This document shows positions 23,618 to 32,049 of a stretch of 35,044 nt of DNA, in pieces. The translations under genes and the position numbers were made by a program. Every line of letters starts with the position of its first letter. Within the stretch, counting starts at the first letter, position 1. This DNA is from Bacteroidaceae bacterium (GTDB lineage Bacteria > Bacteroidota > Bacteroidia > Bacteroidales > Bacteroidaceae). The stretch covers positions 1 to 35,044 of the forward strand of contig JAGAYH010000018.1 in NCBI GenBank assembly GCA_017940565.1, in the 5' to 3' direction. Below the pieces are notes generated by a model that was given only the letters and a program-made list of their open reading frames with translations, had not been told where the DNA came from and searched no databases.

Positions 23618-24910
23618 TTATTTAATGGCGTCGAGGGCTTGGCTGATATCATCGATGATGTCGTCGATATGCTCTGTGCCAATACTCAGGCGGATGGTTG
23701 AAGGATAGATGTGCTGCTGTTCCAGTTCCTCCGGAGTCAGCTGGGAGTGGGTAGTAGTTGCCGGATGAATGACCAGGCTCTTCACATCGGCCACGTTGGC
23801 CAGAAGTGAGAAAATCTTCAAGTGATCGATAAAAGTCCAGGCTTCGGCCTGTCCTCCCTTTACTTCAAAAGTAAATATGGAACCGGCTCCCTGCGGAAAC
23901 AGTTTTTCGTACAAGGCGTGGCTCGGGTGCTCGGGCAACGAGGGGTGGTTGACACGCGCCACCTTGGGATGCTTCGACAGGAAGTCCACCACCTTTATTG
24001 TGTTGTACACATGACGTTCAACGCGTAAACTGAGCGTTTCTAACCCTTGCAAAAGAATCCAGGCGTTGAAAGGAGAAATGGCGGCACCGGTGTCGCGCAA
24101 GATGACGGCACGTATGCGTGTGACGAAAGCGGCTTTTCCTGCCACATCGGCAAAGACGGCACCATGATAACTCGGGTCGGGTTGGGCAAGGGTAGGATAC
24201 TTGTCGGCATTGGCTTTCCAGTCAAAGTTGCCTGAATCGACAATGACCCCGCCCAGACTGCTCCCGTGGCCACCGATGAACTTGGTGGCGGAGTGCACTA
24301 CCACATCTGCTCCATGTTCTATGGGACGAATCAGGTAAGGCGTGCCAAACGTGTTGTCCACAATGACAATCGTCCGGTGGCGGTGGGCGATTTCCGCAAT
24401 GCGGTCAATGTCTGTCACGCTGGCGTTCGGATTGCCGAAAGTCTCAATCATCACAGCCTTGGTGTTCGGGCGGAAAGCGCGTTCCACTTCATCAAAATCA
24501 TCGGGATTGACAATCGTCACCTCCACACCCTGAGTAGTCAGTGTATGCTCCAAGAGATTATAAGTACCACCATAGAGGTTGTTCGCCGCAATCACATGGT
24601 CGCCGTTGCGTGCCACATTTTGCAAGGCATACGTAATGGCAGCCGCTCCTGAAGCCACAGCCAATCCGGCCACTCCGCCTTCCAAGGCAGCCACACGTTC
24701 TTCAAACACGCCCTGCGTACTGTTGGTCAAACGTCCGTAGATGTTGCCGGCGTCGCGAAGCCCAAAGCGGTCGGCACCGTGCTGTGCGTTGCGAAATACG
24801 TAAGATGTGGTCTGGTAGATAGGCACGGCGCGTGAATCGGTCGTCGGGTCAGCCTGCTCCTGCCCCACATGAAGTTGTAATGTCTCAAAATGCAATTTTT
24901 TTGTAGCCAT
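23618..24910 (-). CDS. metY: O-acetylhomoserine sulfhydrylase (MetY)
   Basis: 430 aa, a Cys/Met-metabolism PLP enzyme. Motifs are [19 protein letters not shown], the [11 protein letters not shown] loop, [18 protein letters not shown] and PLP Lys K210 in [11 protein letters not shown]. The length of ~430 and the long insertion before the C-terminal domain favour O-acetylhomoserine sulfhydrylase over the shorter cystathionine gamma-synthase. It makes homocysteine from O-acetylhomoserine and sulfide for methionine synthesis; asd, further along the window, supplies the same branch. A leader of about 55 nt precedes it; no known riboswitch was recognised in it by eye. Confidence 0.93.
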   Translation of the reverse strand: MATKKLHFETLQLHVGQEQADPTTDSRAVPIYQTTSYVFRNAQHGADRFGLRDAGNIYGRLTNSTQGVFEERVAALEGGVAGLAVASGAAAITYALQNVARNGDHVIAANNLYGGTYNLLEHTLTTQGVEVTIVNPDDFDEVERAFRPNTKAVMIETFGNPNASVTDIDRIAEIAHRHRTIVIVDNTFGTPYLIRPIEHGADVVVHSATKFIGGHGSSLGGVIVDSGNFDWKANADKYPTLAQPDPSYHGAVFADVAGKAAFVTRIRAVILRDTGAAISPFNAWILLQGLETLSLRVERHVYNTIKVVDFLSKHPKVARVNHPSLPEHPSHALYEKLFPQGAGSIFTFEVKGGQAEAWTFIDHLKIFSLLANVADVKSLVIHPATTTHSQLTPEELEQQHIYPSTIRLSIGTEHIDDIIDDISQALDAIK

Positions 24911-24969
24911 AATGTTTCCTGTTTTATAATTATTTTATTTCTATTCTCAGCACCCTTAGGTTCACGATG

Positions 24970-24977
24970 CAAAGGTA
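24970..24977 (-). promoter_or_regulatory. -7 promoter box of metY-cysK
   Basis: Minus-strand TACCTTTG, a full match, 59 nt before the metY ATG at 24910. The leader is AT-rich, with no strong hairpin seen. Confidence 0.65.
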
Positions 24978-25162
24978 CGCCGGTTTTTCTTTTGCCACAA
25001 TACCATTCGCACGGCATTCTTTATCGCACAAGTGTGGTATTTTCTGTTTAAAACATATGGAATATCTGTATAGAATGACTATGATAGCTCTGATAATCAA
25101 TGGTTATGGCTGTGTAAACAAAAAAACATCGTTTCTCAGTCATTACTCTCAAGTTTTTTCAG

Positions 25163-25170
25163 TAACTTTG
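25163..25170 (+). promoter_or_regulatory. -7 promoter box of tRNA-Ser
   Basis: TAACTTTG, a full match, 16 nt before the mature tRNA-Ser 5' end, as expected for a short tRNA leader. Confidence 0.7.
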
Positions 25171-25186
25171 CACCCGATAAAACCAA

Positions 25187-25274
25187 GGAGAGGTGCTCGA
25201 GTGGTTGAAGAGGCACGCCTGGAAAGCGTGTAACCGGCGAAACCGGTTCGCAGGTTCGAATCCTGTTCTCTCCG
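25187..25274 (+). tRNA. tRNA-Ser (anticodon GGA)
   Basis: 88 nt, a class II tRNA with a long variable arm (the TAACCGGCGAAACCGGTT region). Acceptor arms GGAGAGG and TTCTCTCC pair; the anticodon stem GCCT/AAGC frames loop anticodon GGA, reading UCC and UCU; the T-arm has GGTTCGAATCC. The 3' CCA is not fully encoded (GCA follows the stem). It has its own promoter. Confidence 0.95.
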
Positions 25275-25368
25275 CAGATTGTTCATCGGAATCGGTGGGT
25301 CACCATATGATTTCGATGAATTTGTTTTTTACTTTCACCCCAAAAGTCACCCGAATGGTCTTTTGCCG

Positions 25369-25427
25369 CAAAGGTGGGACCTTGAATTTTCGAAACGGCG
25401 TCTCGAAAATTTGAAGTCCCACCTTTG
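25369..25427. repeat. 59-bp palindrome between tRNA-Ser and gdhA
   Basis: Outer arms CAAAGGTGGGAC and GTCCCACCTTTG pair perfectly over 12 bp; the inner part (TTGAATTTTCGA versus TCGAAAATTTGAA) continues the stem with a one-base bulge, leaving a loop of about 9 nt around AACGGCG. It lies between convergent tRNA-Ser and gdhA. It could be a terminator, but neither side has a good T-tract, and its core TTTTCGAAACGGCGTCTC is shared with two other palindromes in the window. Confidence 0.8.
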
Positions 25428-25464
25428 TTATGGGGTGTACGGTATTCTTTTGCCGTTATACTTT

Positions 25465-26799
25465 TTATAGGATACCTTGGGCCATCATGGCACGTGCCAC
25501 TTTCATGAAGGCGCTGATGTTGGCGCCAGCCACGTAGTCAGTGGTGCCGTCGGGGCGTGTGCCATATTTCTGACACTGGGCATGGATGTCGGCCATGATG
25601 CGTTGCAGTTGCTGGTCCACTTCTTCTGCGCTCCACGCGCGCTTCATGGCGTTTTGGCTCATTTCAAGCCCTGAAACGCTCACGCCGCCAGCATTGGAGG
25701 CCTTGCCGGGTGCATAGAGTAAACCGGCGGTCTGGAATATCTTGATGGCATCGGGTGTGGAGGGCATGTTGGCGCCTTCGCTGACGGCGATGCAGCCATT
25801 GCTCACCAGGGTTTGGGCGTCTTCTGCCGTTATCTCGTTCTGTGTGGCGCTGGGCATGGCGATGTCGCACTTCTCGCTCCATGGACGGGCGCCGGCAACA
25901 TATTTCACACCGTATTTCTCGGCATATTCCCACATGCGGCCGCGGTAGAGGTTTTTCAGTTCCATGATATAATCCAGTTTTTCGCGGTCTATGCCGTCAG
26001 GGTCGTAGATGTATCCGTCGCTGTCGGAGAGGGTGACGACCTTGGCTCCCTCTTGGATAAGTTTGTCCACTGTGTATTGTGCCACGTTGCCTGCGCCCGA
26101 AACGGCCACCACTTTTCCCTTGAGGTCAAGGCTGCGTGTGGCGAGCATGTGCTTCAGGAAATACACGTTGCCGTAGCCGGTGGCTTCGGGGCGTATCAGG
26201 CTGCCGCCAAACTCGAGTCCTTTGCCGGTGAGTGTTCCCGTGTTCTCGCGGGCCAGTTTCTTGTACATACCGTAGAGAAATCCCACCTCACGTCCGCCTA
26301 CGCCGATGTCGCCGGCGGGCACGTCGGTGTCAGGGCCAATATTGCGCCACAGTTCGGTCATGAAAGCCTGACAGAAGCGCATGACTTCTGTGTTTGATTT
26401 GCCACGGGGCGAAAAGTCGCTGCCGCCTTTGGCTCCACCCATGGGCAGGGTGGTGAGGGCATTCTTGAACGTTTGTTCAAAGGCCAGGAATTTCAGGATG
26501 GACAGGTTTACCGACGCGTGGAAACGCAGGCCGCCTTTATAGGGGCCGATGGCGTTGTTGTGTTGTATGCGGTATCCCATGTTTGTCTGCACCTGTCCCT
26601 TGTCGTCGGTCCAGGTCACGCGGAACGAGAGGATTCTGTCGGGTATGCACAGGCGCTCTATCAGATTGGCAGCCTCAAATTCGGGATGCTGGTTATAGAC
26701 TGGCTCAATGGAGTGCAGCACTTCGGTCACGGCCTGGATGTATTCCGGTTCGTTGGGAAAGCGCATGGACAATTGTTCAATAACTTGCTCTGTTTTCAT
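25465..26799 (-). CDS. gdhA: NADP-type glutamate dehydrogenase
   Basis: 444 aa, matching the hexameric bacterial class. The glutamate and catalytic residues are in place: K88 (GPYKGGLRF), K124 (LPMGGAKGGSDF) and D164 (PAGDIGVGGREVG); the Rossmann segment is VVAVSGAGNVAQYTVDKL. It interconverts 2-oxoglutarate plus ammonia and glutamate, the main ammonia-assimilating step in many gut Bacteroidales. NADPH preference is inferred from overall similarity to GdhA. It has its own promoter and is followed by the 59-bp palindrome. Confidence 0.96.
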   Translation of the reverse strand: MKTEQVIEQLSMRFPNEPEYIQAVTEVLHSIEPVYNQHPEFEAANLIERLCIPDRILSFRVTWTDDKGQVQTNMGYRIQHNNAIGPYKGGLRFHASVNLSILKFLAFEQTFKNALTTLPMGGAKGGSDFSPRGKSNTEVMRFCQAFMTELWRNIGPDTDVPAGDIGVGGREVGFLYGMYKKLARENTGTLTGKGLEFGGSLIRPEATGYGNVYFLKHMLATRSLDLKGKVVAVSGAGNVAQYTVDKLIQEGAKVVTLSDSDGYIYDPDGIDREKLDYIMELKNLYRGRMWEYAEKYGVKYVAGARPWSEKCDIAMPSATQNEITAEDAQTLVSNGCIAVSEGANMPSTPDAIKIFQTAGLLYAPGKASNAGGVSVSGLEMSQNAMKRAWSAEEVDQQLQRIMADIHAQCQKYGTRPDGTTDYVAGANISAFMKVARAMMAQGIL

Positions 26800-26833
26800 T
26801 TCAAATGTGTTTAAATAATGTCTTTGTTTGTTG

Positions 26834-26841
26834 CAAAATTA
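26834..26841 (-). promoter_or_regulatory. -7 promoter box of gdhA
   Basis: Minus-strand TAATTTTG, a full match, 34 nt before the gdhA ATG at 26799. Confidence 0.7.
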
Positions 26842-26891
26842 CGATTTTTCAGTGAGAAAAACAACAAAATGAAATTTTATTGCAACAAAAA

Positions 26892-26916
26892 CCGCCAAAA
26901 CGAAACATTTTGGCGG
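26892..26916 (-). terminator. Intrinsic terminator of the flippase gene
   Basis: Minus-strand arms CCGCCAAAA and TTTTGGCGG with a 7-nt loop, followed directly by TTTTTGTTG. It lies 28 bp after the flippase stop and 50 bp before the gdhA -7 box, separating the two units. Confidence 0.9.
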
Positions 26917-26944
26917 CTGTACTTGTCAAAGTGTCGCGAAAAGT

Positions 26945-28459
26945 TCAGGTGGACTTGCCAAAACGCGAGAAGCGTGCCTTGATGGCGCTGACGAAGGTCG
27001 TTTCGCGCAGCAGCAGATGGAGCGACCACCAGGCCGAGGCGCAGAAGACGGGGATGCCTGCCCCGTATTTGAACCACAAGTTGTCTTGCAGCGCAAAGTA
27101 GAGGCCAGCTGCCAGCAGCAGTCCCTGACCCAGGCCGACACGTATGGCGCGGGTCGAGAAGCGGAAGTGGTATTTCACGTGATAAATGCCGGCAATCATC
27201 AGCAGGTCGAACAGGTTGGAGGCCGTCAGGGCCACACCGGCGCCCAGCAGTCCCCAATGGGCGTAGCCGAACTCCAGCAGCACGACGAAGACAATATAAT
27301 AAAGGAGTTCCACCACGAAGTAGGTCACCGAATCGCCGCGGGCCAGAGGGATGTAGGCCACCGGCGTGGTGATGGCTTTGAAGAACATGGAGAACACGGC
27401 GCCCATGATCATAGGAATGGCCGTCATGAAGTCGGCTGTGAAGAGCAGGCGCACCAGGAAGGGCAGGCACAGGACGAAGAGCACCAGGAACGGGGCAATG
27501 AGCAGCAAGCATACCTCGAGCTGGTTGTTTATCAAGCTGTTTCGCCGCTTTATGTCATTCACACAGGCCGACAGGCGGGGGTAGTAATCGTTGTCCATGC
27601 TCACCATCACGATGCGGGCGTAAGACACCGTCAGCATGAATCCCGCCGTGTAGAGCCCTTCATCGGCCAGTCCGCCGCCCTCCACGATGAAGGCGCGCAC
27701 GGTGGCTTCGGCGGCAGCCATGATGATGCCGGCCAGCACGAACGACAGGCCCAGCTTGAGCATGTCTATACCTTGGCGGATGGTGAAGAGCGAAAACGGG
27801 TTAGCCCGCCAGGGGAACTGCTTCAGGGAAAAATGCAGGTTCAGCAGCAGCACGGCCAGCGTGCTGGCCAACAGGGCGGGCACGATGCCTTTCATGCCAA
27901 ACAGGTAGTAGAGCGGCACCGTGATGAGCAGGGTGGTCACCGCACCGATGGTCGTGGCCGTCGCCAGGGCCTTCATCTGCCTCACGGCCTTCAGAATGGC
28001 CAGTTCGGCGCCCGTAATGGCCAGCATGGCCACCAGTGGCGAGAGCAACATCATGGATACCGTGTACGACGGGTCGTGCATCAGGCGCCGGCTCAGAAGT
28101 GGCGCAAAGAGCAGACAAGCCATGAAACCCAGCAGCGCAGTCAGCACGCTCCAGCTCCGCACCACGCGCACCTGTTCCCTCAGACGGGCCTCGTCGCCTG
28201 CCTCGTAGAGCTCCGACAGCCGGCGTACGGCCGTCAGTGACAGGCCCAGTGTGGTGCTGTTGCTCAACAAGTCCATCGCCTTGTTGTACATGTCTATCAG
28301 TCCCAGTCCCTCGCGGCCCAGAAGTACGGACACAAACTTGTTGCGCACCATCGATAGCAACACCGTGATGCCCTGCACGCCGCCAAAGAGCCCCATGTAC
28401 TTCAGCACATGGTTGTAAGCGCCCGAAACGGTTTCCTGTTTTCCGTCGCCTCTGAACAT
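26945..28459 (-). CDS. Oligosaccharide flippase (Wzx-like, MOP superfamily)
   Basis: 504 aa with about 12-14 hydrophobic helices. The N-terminal pattern (YMGLFGGVQGITVLLSMVRNKFVSVLLG, then GREGLGLIDMYNKAMDLL) matches polysaccharide-type flippases of the MOP superfamily (Pfam Polysacc_synt). It likely moves a lipid-linked oligosaccharide across the inner membrane for O-antigen or capsule assembly. No polysaccharide operon surrounds it; the only sugar transferase in the window is the GT2 gene 26 kb away. ATG at 28459 is chosen because the -7 box ends 8 nt upstream; the longer frame reaching 28597 runs through a 21-bp array and lies ahead of the promoter. An unlinked role such as ECA-like export is possible. 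Confidence 0.85.
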   Translation of the reverse strand: MFRGDGKQETVSGAYNHVLKYMGLFGGVQGITVLLSMVRNKFVSVLLGREGLGLIDMYNKAMDLLSNSTTLGLSLTAVRRLSELYEAGDEARLREQVRVVRSWSVLTALLGFMACLLFAPLLSRRLMHDPSYTVSMMLLSPLVAMLAITGAELAILKAVRQMKALATATTIGAVTTLLITVPLYYLFGMKGIVPALLASTLAVLLLNLHFSLKQFPWRANPFSLFTIRQGIDMLKLGLSFVLAGIIMAAAEATVRAFIVEGGGLADEGLYTAGFMLTVSYARIVMVSMDNDYYPRLSACVNDIKRRNSLINNQLEVCLLLIAPFLVLFVLCLPFLVRLLFTADFMTAIPMIMGAVFSMFFKAITTPVAYIPLARGDSVTYFVVELLYYIVFVVLLEFGYAHWGLLGAGVALTASNLFDLLMIAGIYHVKYHFRFSTRAIRVGLGQGLLLAAGLYFALQDNLWFKYGAGIPVFCASAWWSLHLLLRETTFVSAIKARFSRFGKST

Positions 28460-28467
28460 TTCGCATG

Positions 28468-28475
28468 CAAAGTTA
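28468..28475 (-). promoter_or_regulatory. -7 promoter box of the flippase gene
   Basis: Minus-strand TAACTTTG, a full match, ending 8 nt before the ATG at 28459, again implying a nearly leaderless mRNA. Confidence 0.65.
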
Positions 28476-28545
28476 ACCCTTTTCAGAGAATTATGCTGCT
28501 TTTGCGGAAAATACCTCTCAAAGTTTCTTACAGATTCCGCTCCGC

Positions 28546-28608
28546 AGCCACCTAAATCCGTTCTCGTTCCGCCTAAATCCGTTTTCGGCGCGTCCAAATG
28601 CGTTTTCG
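28546..28608 (-). repeat. 21-bp triplet array, locus E
   Basis: Read on the minus strand, units begin at 28608, 28587 and 28566, each 21 bp: CGAAAACGCATTTGG, CGAAAACGGATTTAG and CGAGAACGGATTTAG. The array points toward the flippase gene and ends 70 bp before its -7 box. This shows the family follows the direction of the downstream gene even on the minus strand. Confidence 0.85.
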
Positions 28609-28740
28609 GCGGCCATTGCCAGTCTTTCTGGAATCTCTGGATTGTCTGGTCCGGCCAGAAATGTCTTTTCTTGAAGAAACGTGGAATTTTTGCGGAAATG
28701 TAGGGAGAGCAACGGGTGAACTATTTGCCCCTTAAATCTA

Positions 28741-28770
28741 AAAGAGAGGCTCCAGATGGAGCCTCTCTTT
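28741..28770 (-). terminator. Intrinsic terminator of asd
   Basis: Perfect 13-bp arms AAAGAGAGGCTCC and GGAGCCTCTCTTT with a 4-nt loop; on the minus strand followed by TAGATTT. It starts 28 bp after the asd stop. Confidence 0.9.
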
Positions 28771-28798
28771 CTTGTGTTTACTGAGTTACTTCTACCTT

Positions 28799-29809
28799 TT
28801 ATTTAATGTTGCCCTGCTTGATGAGCCATTCGGCTATCTGTACGGCATTGAGGGCAGCGCCCTTGCGTATCTGGTCGCCCGTGAGCCAGAATGTCAGGCC
28901 GCAGGGGTGGGCCAGGTCGCGACGGATGCGGCCTACGTAAACATCGTCCTTGCCTGCGGTGAAGAGCGGCATGGGGTATTGTTTGTTTTGCGGGTCGTCA
29001 AGCACGGTGAGCCCTTCGGCCTGCTCAAAAGCGGCGCGGGCGGCTTCGGGAGAGACCGGCGTTTCGGTTTCCACCCATACGGCCTCGGAATGGCTGCGCA
29101 ACGAGGGTACACGCACACAAGTGGCGCTGGTCTCCACGTCGCTGTGCATGATTTTGCGCGTTTCATTGTACATCTTCATCTCCTCCTTGGTGTAGTCGTT
29201 GTCAAGGAAGACGTCCACTTGCGGAATCATGTTGAATGCCAACTGGTGAGGGAACTTTTTTACCTCCACCTCGTCGCCGTCGAGTGCCTGGCGCGTCTGG
29301 GTGAGCAGTTCGTCCATAGCTACGGCTCCGGCACCGCTGGCGGCCTGATAGGACGACACGCGGATGCGGCGGATGTGGCTCAACTGCTCGATGGCCTTCA
29401 GAGCCACGACCATGATGATGGTGGTGCAATTGGGGTTGGCGATGACGCCGCGCGGGCGGTTGAGGGCGTCTTCGGGATTGCATTCGGGCACGACCAGAGG
29501 CACGTCGCTGTCCATGCGGAAAGCGCTGGAGTTGTCAATCATGACGGCCCCGTGCTTGGTGATGTCGTCAGCGTATTCCTTTGACACTCCGGCTCCGGCA
29601 CTGGTGAAGGCTACGTCGATGTCCTTGAAATCGTCGCCGTGCTGCAATAGTTGTACGGTGTATTCCTTACCCTTAAAGGTATATTGCTTTCCGGCGCTGC
29701 GGGAAGAGCCAAAAAGTTTCAGTTCATCAATAGGGAAATCACGTTCTGCCAGGATACGCAGAAATTCTTGACCGACGGCACCGCTGGCGCCAACAATAGC
29801 CACATTCAT
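28799..29809 (-). CDS. asd: Aspartate-semialdehyde dehydrogenase
   Basis: 336 aa, usual length. N-terminal NADP-binding [15 protein letters not shown], catalytic C128 in IANPNCTT and H240 in VPSLRSHSE. It makes aspartate semialdehyde from aspartyl phosphate, feeding lysine/diaminopimelate, threonine and methionine synthesis. The last of these links it to metY in this window only by pathway, not by operon. It is monocistronic, with two overlapping upstream -7 boxes and a strong terminator, and is divergent from the CPA2 antiporter. Confidence 0.96.
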   Translation of the reverse strand: MNVAIVGASGAVGQEFLRILAERDFPIDELKLFGSSRSAGKQYTFKGKEYTVQLLQHGDDFKDIDVAFTSAGAGVSKEYADDITKHGAVMIDNSSAFRMDSDVPLVVPECNPEDALNRPRGVIANPNCTTIIMVVALKAIEQLSHIRRIRVSSYQAASGAGAVAMDELLTQTRQALDGDEVEVKKFPHQLAFNMIPQVDVFLDNDYTKEEMKMYNETRKIMHSDVETSATCVRVPSLRSHSEAVWVETETPVSPEAARAAFEQAEGLTVLDDPQNKQYPMPLFTAGKDDVYVGRIRRDLAHPCGLTFWLTGDQIRKGAALNAVQIAEWLIKQGNIK

Positions 29810-29835
29810 TTTGTCTTATTTTGTCTTTAGGGTTT

Positions 29836-29854
29836 CAAAATTAGTGCAAAATTA
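29836..29854 (-). promoter_or_regulatory. Two tandem -7 boxes upstream of asd
   Basis: Minus-strand TAATTTTG occurs twice, at 29843-29836 and 29854-29847, 11 bp apart (one helical turn). Either could give a start 20-35 nt before the ATG at 29809. Confidence 0.6.
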
Positions 29855-29897
29855 GAGTTTTTTCGACGATTTGTCCGCTCTGTCCTCAGTTTTTCTT

Positions 29898-29905
29898 TAT
29901 TTTTG
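29898..29905 (+). promoter_or_regulatory. -7 promoter box of the CPA2 antiporter
   Basis: TATTTTTG, a full match, 18 nt before ATG 29924. A TTG inside the box (29903) is in frame but cannot be a start if this is the promoter. Confidence 0.65.
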
Positions 29906-29923
29906 CACAAAAATAGCGCGGTT

Positions 29924-31990
29924 ATGACTTCTTTGCTTGCCCTGACGCTTCCAATTGCCAACCCCACGTGGATTTTCTTCGTGGTGTTGCTCATTATTCT
30001 GTTGGCTCCGCTGCTCTTCGAGCGTCTGCACATACCGCAGCTGGTCGGCATGATATTGGCAGGTATCGCCGTGGGCCCTCATGGCTTGGGCTTATTGACG
30101 CGTGACAGCAGTTTTGAACTCTTCGGACAAGTGGGTCTCTACTACATCATGTTTACCGCCGGTCTGTCAATGGACACGTCGGCCCTGAAGCGCAACCGCT
30201 TTCAGGTCATCACTTTCGGACTGCTGTCGTTCCTGTTGCCGTTTGTCATCGGAGGCCTGGTGGCATACAAACTGATGCATTACTCGCTGGCTGCCTCATG
30301 TCTGGTGGCATGCATCCTCTCGAGCCATACGCTGGTGGCATTCCCCATTGTGTCGCGCTACGGCCTGACGCGTTATCCCGGCGTGACGTTGGCCATAGTG
30401 GCCACGATGATTTCGCTGGTATTGGCCCTTCTGGGCCTGGCCGGACTCTCGGGCAGCCTGCAGGGCGAGGAGGGGTGGTCGCTCTGGTTGTGGCTGCTGG
30501 TCAAGTGTGCGCTCTTTGTGACGGGACTGTTCTATGTGTATCCCCGCCTCATCCGTTTCTTCTTCCGCACCTTTTCGGATGATGTGTTACAGTACATTTT
30601 CGTTCTGGTACTGGTGTTCCTCAGCGCGGCCGTGAGCCAGGCTTTGGGTCTCGAAGGCGTGTTGGGAGCGTTTTTGGCCGGCTTGATTTTCGGACGTTAC
30701 ATTCCCGAGGCTGTTCCCCTGATGCGTCATATCGATTTTGTGGGAAATGCCCTCTTCATACCCTATTTTCTGATAGGTGTGGGCATGCTCATCAATCTTC
30801 CTCAGATGTTTGCCCGCCCGGACAGCCTGCTGTTTATCTTGATTTTTGTTGTCCTGGCCTTGCTGACGAAGGCGTTGGCCTGTCTGTTGGCAGGTCGCCT
30901 GTTCCGTTTGAGCTACGAGGTGCAGACGATGATGACCGGCCTCACCAGTGGCCATGCGGCCGGTGCGCTGGCCATGGTCATGGTGGGCATGCAGCTGACG
31001 TTGCCTTCGGGTGAGCCTTTGGTGAGCGACGAGTTGCTCAACGCGGTGGTCATGCTGATTCTCTGCTCATGTCTGTTCAGCGCTTTCGTCACGACACACG
31101 CCTCCAAGCGCATTGCCAAGGTGGGTGTCAGCGATGAGGAGAAACAAGGAGAGGAAGACAAGATTCTGGTGGCCTTGCGCAATCCTGAAACCATGCCCAA
31201 CCTGGTCAGCCTGGCCCTGATGATGCGTCCTCACCGCTCCACGGCGCCGCTGGTGGGTGTGAAACTGGTCGTTGACGCTACTGACAACGAGCGTGAGCTC
31301 AATGCCGCCCGTCAACTGGTGAAAGAAGCTGCCAGTGTTGCCGCCTCGGCCGGTGTCAATATGAAAAAAGTGGTGCGTTCCGGCGTCAATGTCATCACCG
31401 CCCTCACTTACACGATGAAGGACTTTGAAGCCAGCGAGATTCTCATGGGCTATCACTGGCAGGACGGCCGGATGGCCTCCAGTCTTGGCAGTCAGATAGG
31501 CGACCTCCTGCTGCGCGTGCCGCGACAGGTAAGCATCGTCCACTTCACCCGTGCCGTCAACACCCTGCGCTGCATCCATGTCATTGTGCCCCGCGACGCC
31601 GAGCTCGAAGTGGGGTTCTACCGCTGGCTCATGCACGTCAGCCGTCTCGCACGTCAGATGGACTGCCGCATCATGTTCTATTGCACCCCGACGGCGTGGG
31701 AAACCATACGCGAGTTTTGCGGACAGCACTACAAGACCATCCGCATGTCCTACGTGCGTTTCGACCGCTTCAGCGACTTCCCCACATTGGCCGCCACGGT
31801 CCACGACGACCATCTGCTCGTGCTCGTCTGTGCCCGCGAAGGCTCCTTCTCCTGGCAGACTGAATTCCAAAAAATCCCTGCCATCATTACCCGGTCGTTC
31901 GCCCACTGCAGTGTCATGCTCATTTTCCCCGACCAATACGGCATAGAACATCCGAAGTCGGCCTTCTCCACCGGCTTCCGTCCGAACTAA
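29924..31990 (+). CDS. CPA2-type cation:proton antiporter with cytosolic tail
   Basis: 688 aa. Residues ~1-390 form 12-13 membrane helices of the CPA2 (Kef/NhaS-like) fold, with PQLVGMILAGIAVGPHGLG in the first helices and LEGVLGAFLAGLIFGRYIPE in the centre. Residues ~400-688 form a soluble tail with two universal-stress-protein-like halves (MMRPHRSTAPLVGVKLV, ILMGYHWQDGRM); no TrkA-N domain is seen. It likely exchanges Na+ or K+ for H+ in pH or ion homeostasis, with the tail as a regulatory domain. Ion choice is unknown. Its stop TAA (31988-31990) is part of the first unit of the 21-bp array F, and tcdA begins 49 bp later, so both are probably one transcript. Confidence 0.9.
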   Translation: MTSLLALTLPIANPTWIFFVVLLIILLAPLLFERLHIPQLVGMILAGIAVGPHGLGLLTRDSSFELFGQVGLYYIMFTAGLSMDTSALKRNRFQVITFGLLSFLLPFVIGGLVAYKLMHYSLAASCLVACILSSHTLVAFPIVSRYGLTRYPGVTLAIVATMISLVLALLGLAGLSGSLQGEEGWSLWLWLLVKCALFVTGLFYVYPRLIRFFFRTFSDDVLQYIFVLVLVFLSAAVSQALGLEGVLGAFLAGLIFGRYIPEAVPLMRHIDFVGNALFIPYFLIGVGMLINLPQMFARPDSLLFILIFVVLALLTKALACLLAGRLFRLSYEVQTMMTGLTSGHAAGALAMVMVGMQLTLPSGEPLVSDELLNAVVMLILCSCLFSAFVTTHASKRIAKVGVSDEEKQGEEDKILVALRNPETMPNLVSLALMMRPHRSTAPLVGVKLVVDATDNERELNAARQLVKEAASVAASAGVNMKKVVRSGVNVITALTYTMKDFEASEILMGYHWQDGRMASSLGSQIGDLLLRVPRQVSIVHFTRAVNTLRCIHVIVPRDAELEVGFYRWLMHVSRLARQMDCRIMFYCTPTAWETIREFCGQHYKTIRMSYVRFDRFSDFPTLAATVHDDHLLVLVCAREGSFSWQTEFQKIPAIITRSFAHCSVMLIFPDQYGIEHPKSAFSTGFRPN

Positions 31991-32049
31991 AACGCATTTG
32001 GTCGGGACGAAAACGGATTTAGACACGACGAAAACGGATATGGAACTAC
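31987..32049 (+). repeat. 21-bp triplet array, locus F, bridging two genes
   Basis: Units start at 31987, 32008 and 32029, exactly 21 bp apart: CTAAAACGCATTTGG, CGAAAACGGATTTAG and CGAAAACGGATATGG. The first unit includes the antiporter stop codon (31988-31990); the third contains the candidate tcdA ATG (32040-32042). The array therefore fills the whole intercistronic gap. Confidence 0.85.

Larger units (their letters stand above)
28460..28798. other. Intergenic region between asd and the flippase gene
   Basis: This 339-bp gap holds the asd terminator (28741-28770), an unassigned AT-rich part (about 28610-28740) with one minor stem (TCTGG/CCAGA), the 21-bp array E and the flippase promoter. 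No gene seen. Confidence 0.7.

Noticed and set aside
24911-24969. SAM-type riboswitch in the metY leader
   Set aside because: The leader is only about 55 nt, AT-rich, and no pseudoknot or kink-turn pattern could be traced by eye. An Rfam covariance search would settle it.
27791-27811. CGAAAACGGGTTAG in the flippase gene as another repeat unit
   Set aside because: Single, inside coding sequence, and without a neighbour at 21 bp; best seen as chance.
27017-28240. 407-codon open frame antisense to the flippase
   Set aside because: His/Gln-rich low-complexity translation typical of an antisense shadow; the sense gene is complete with promoter and terminator.
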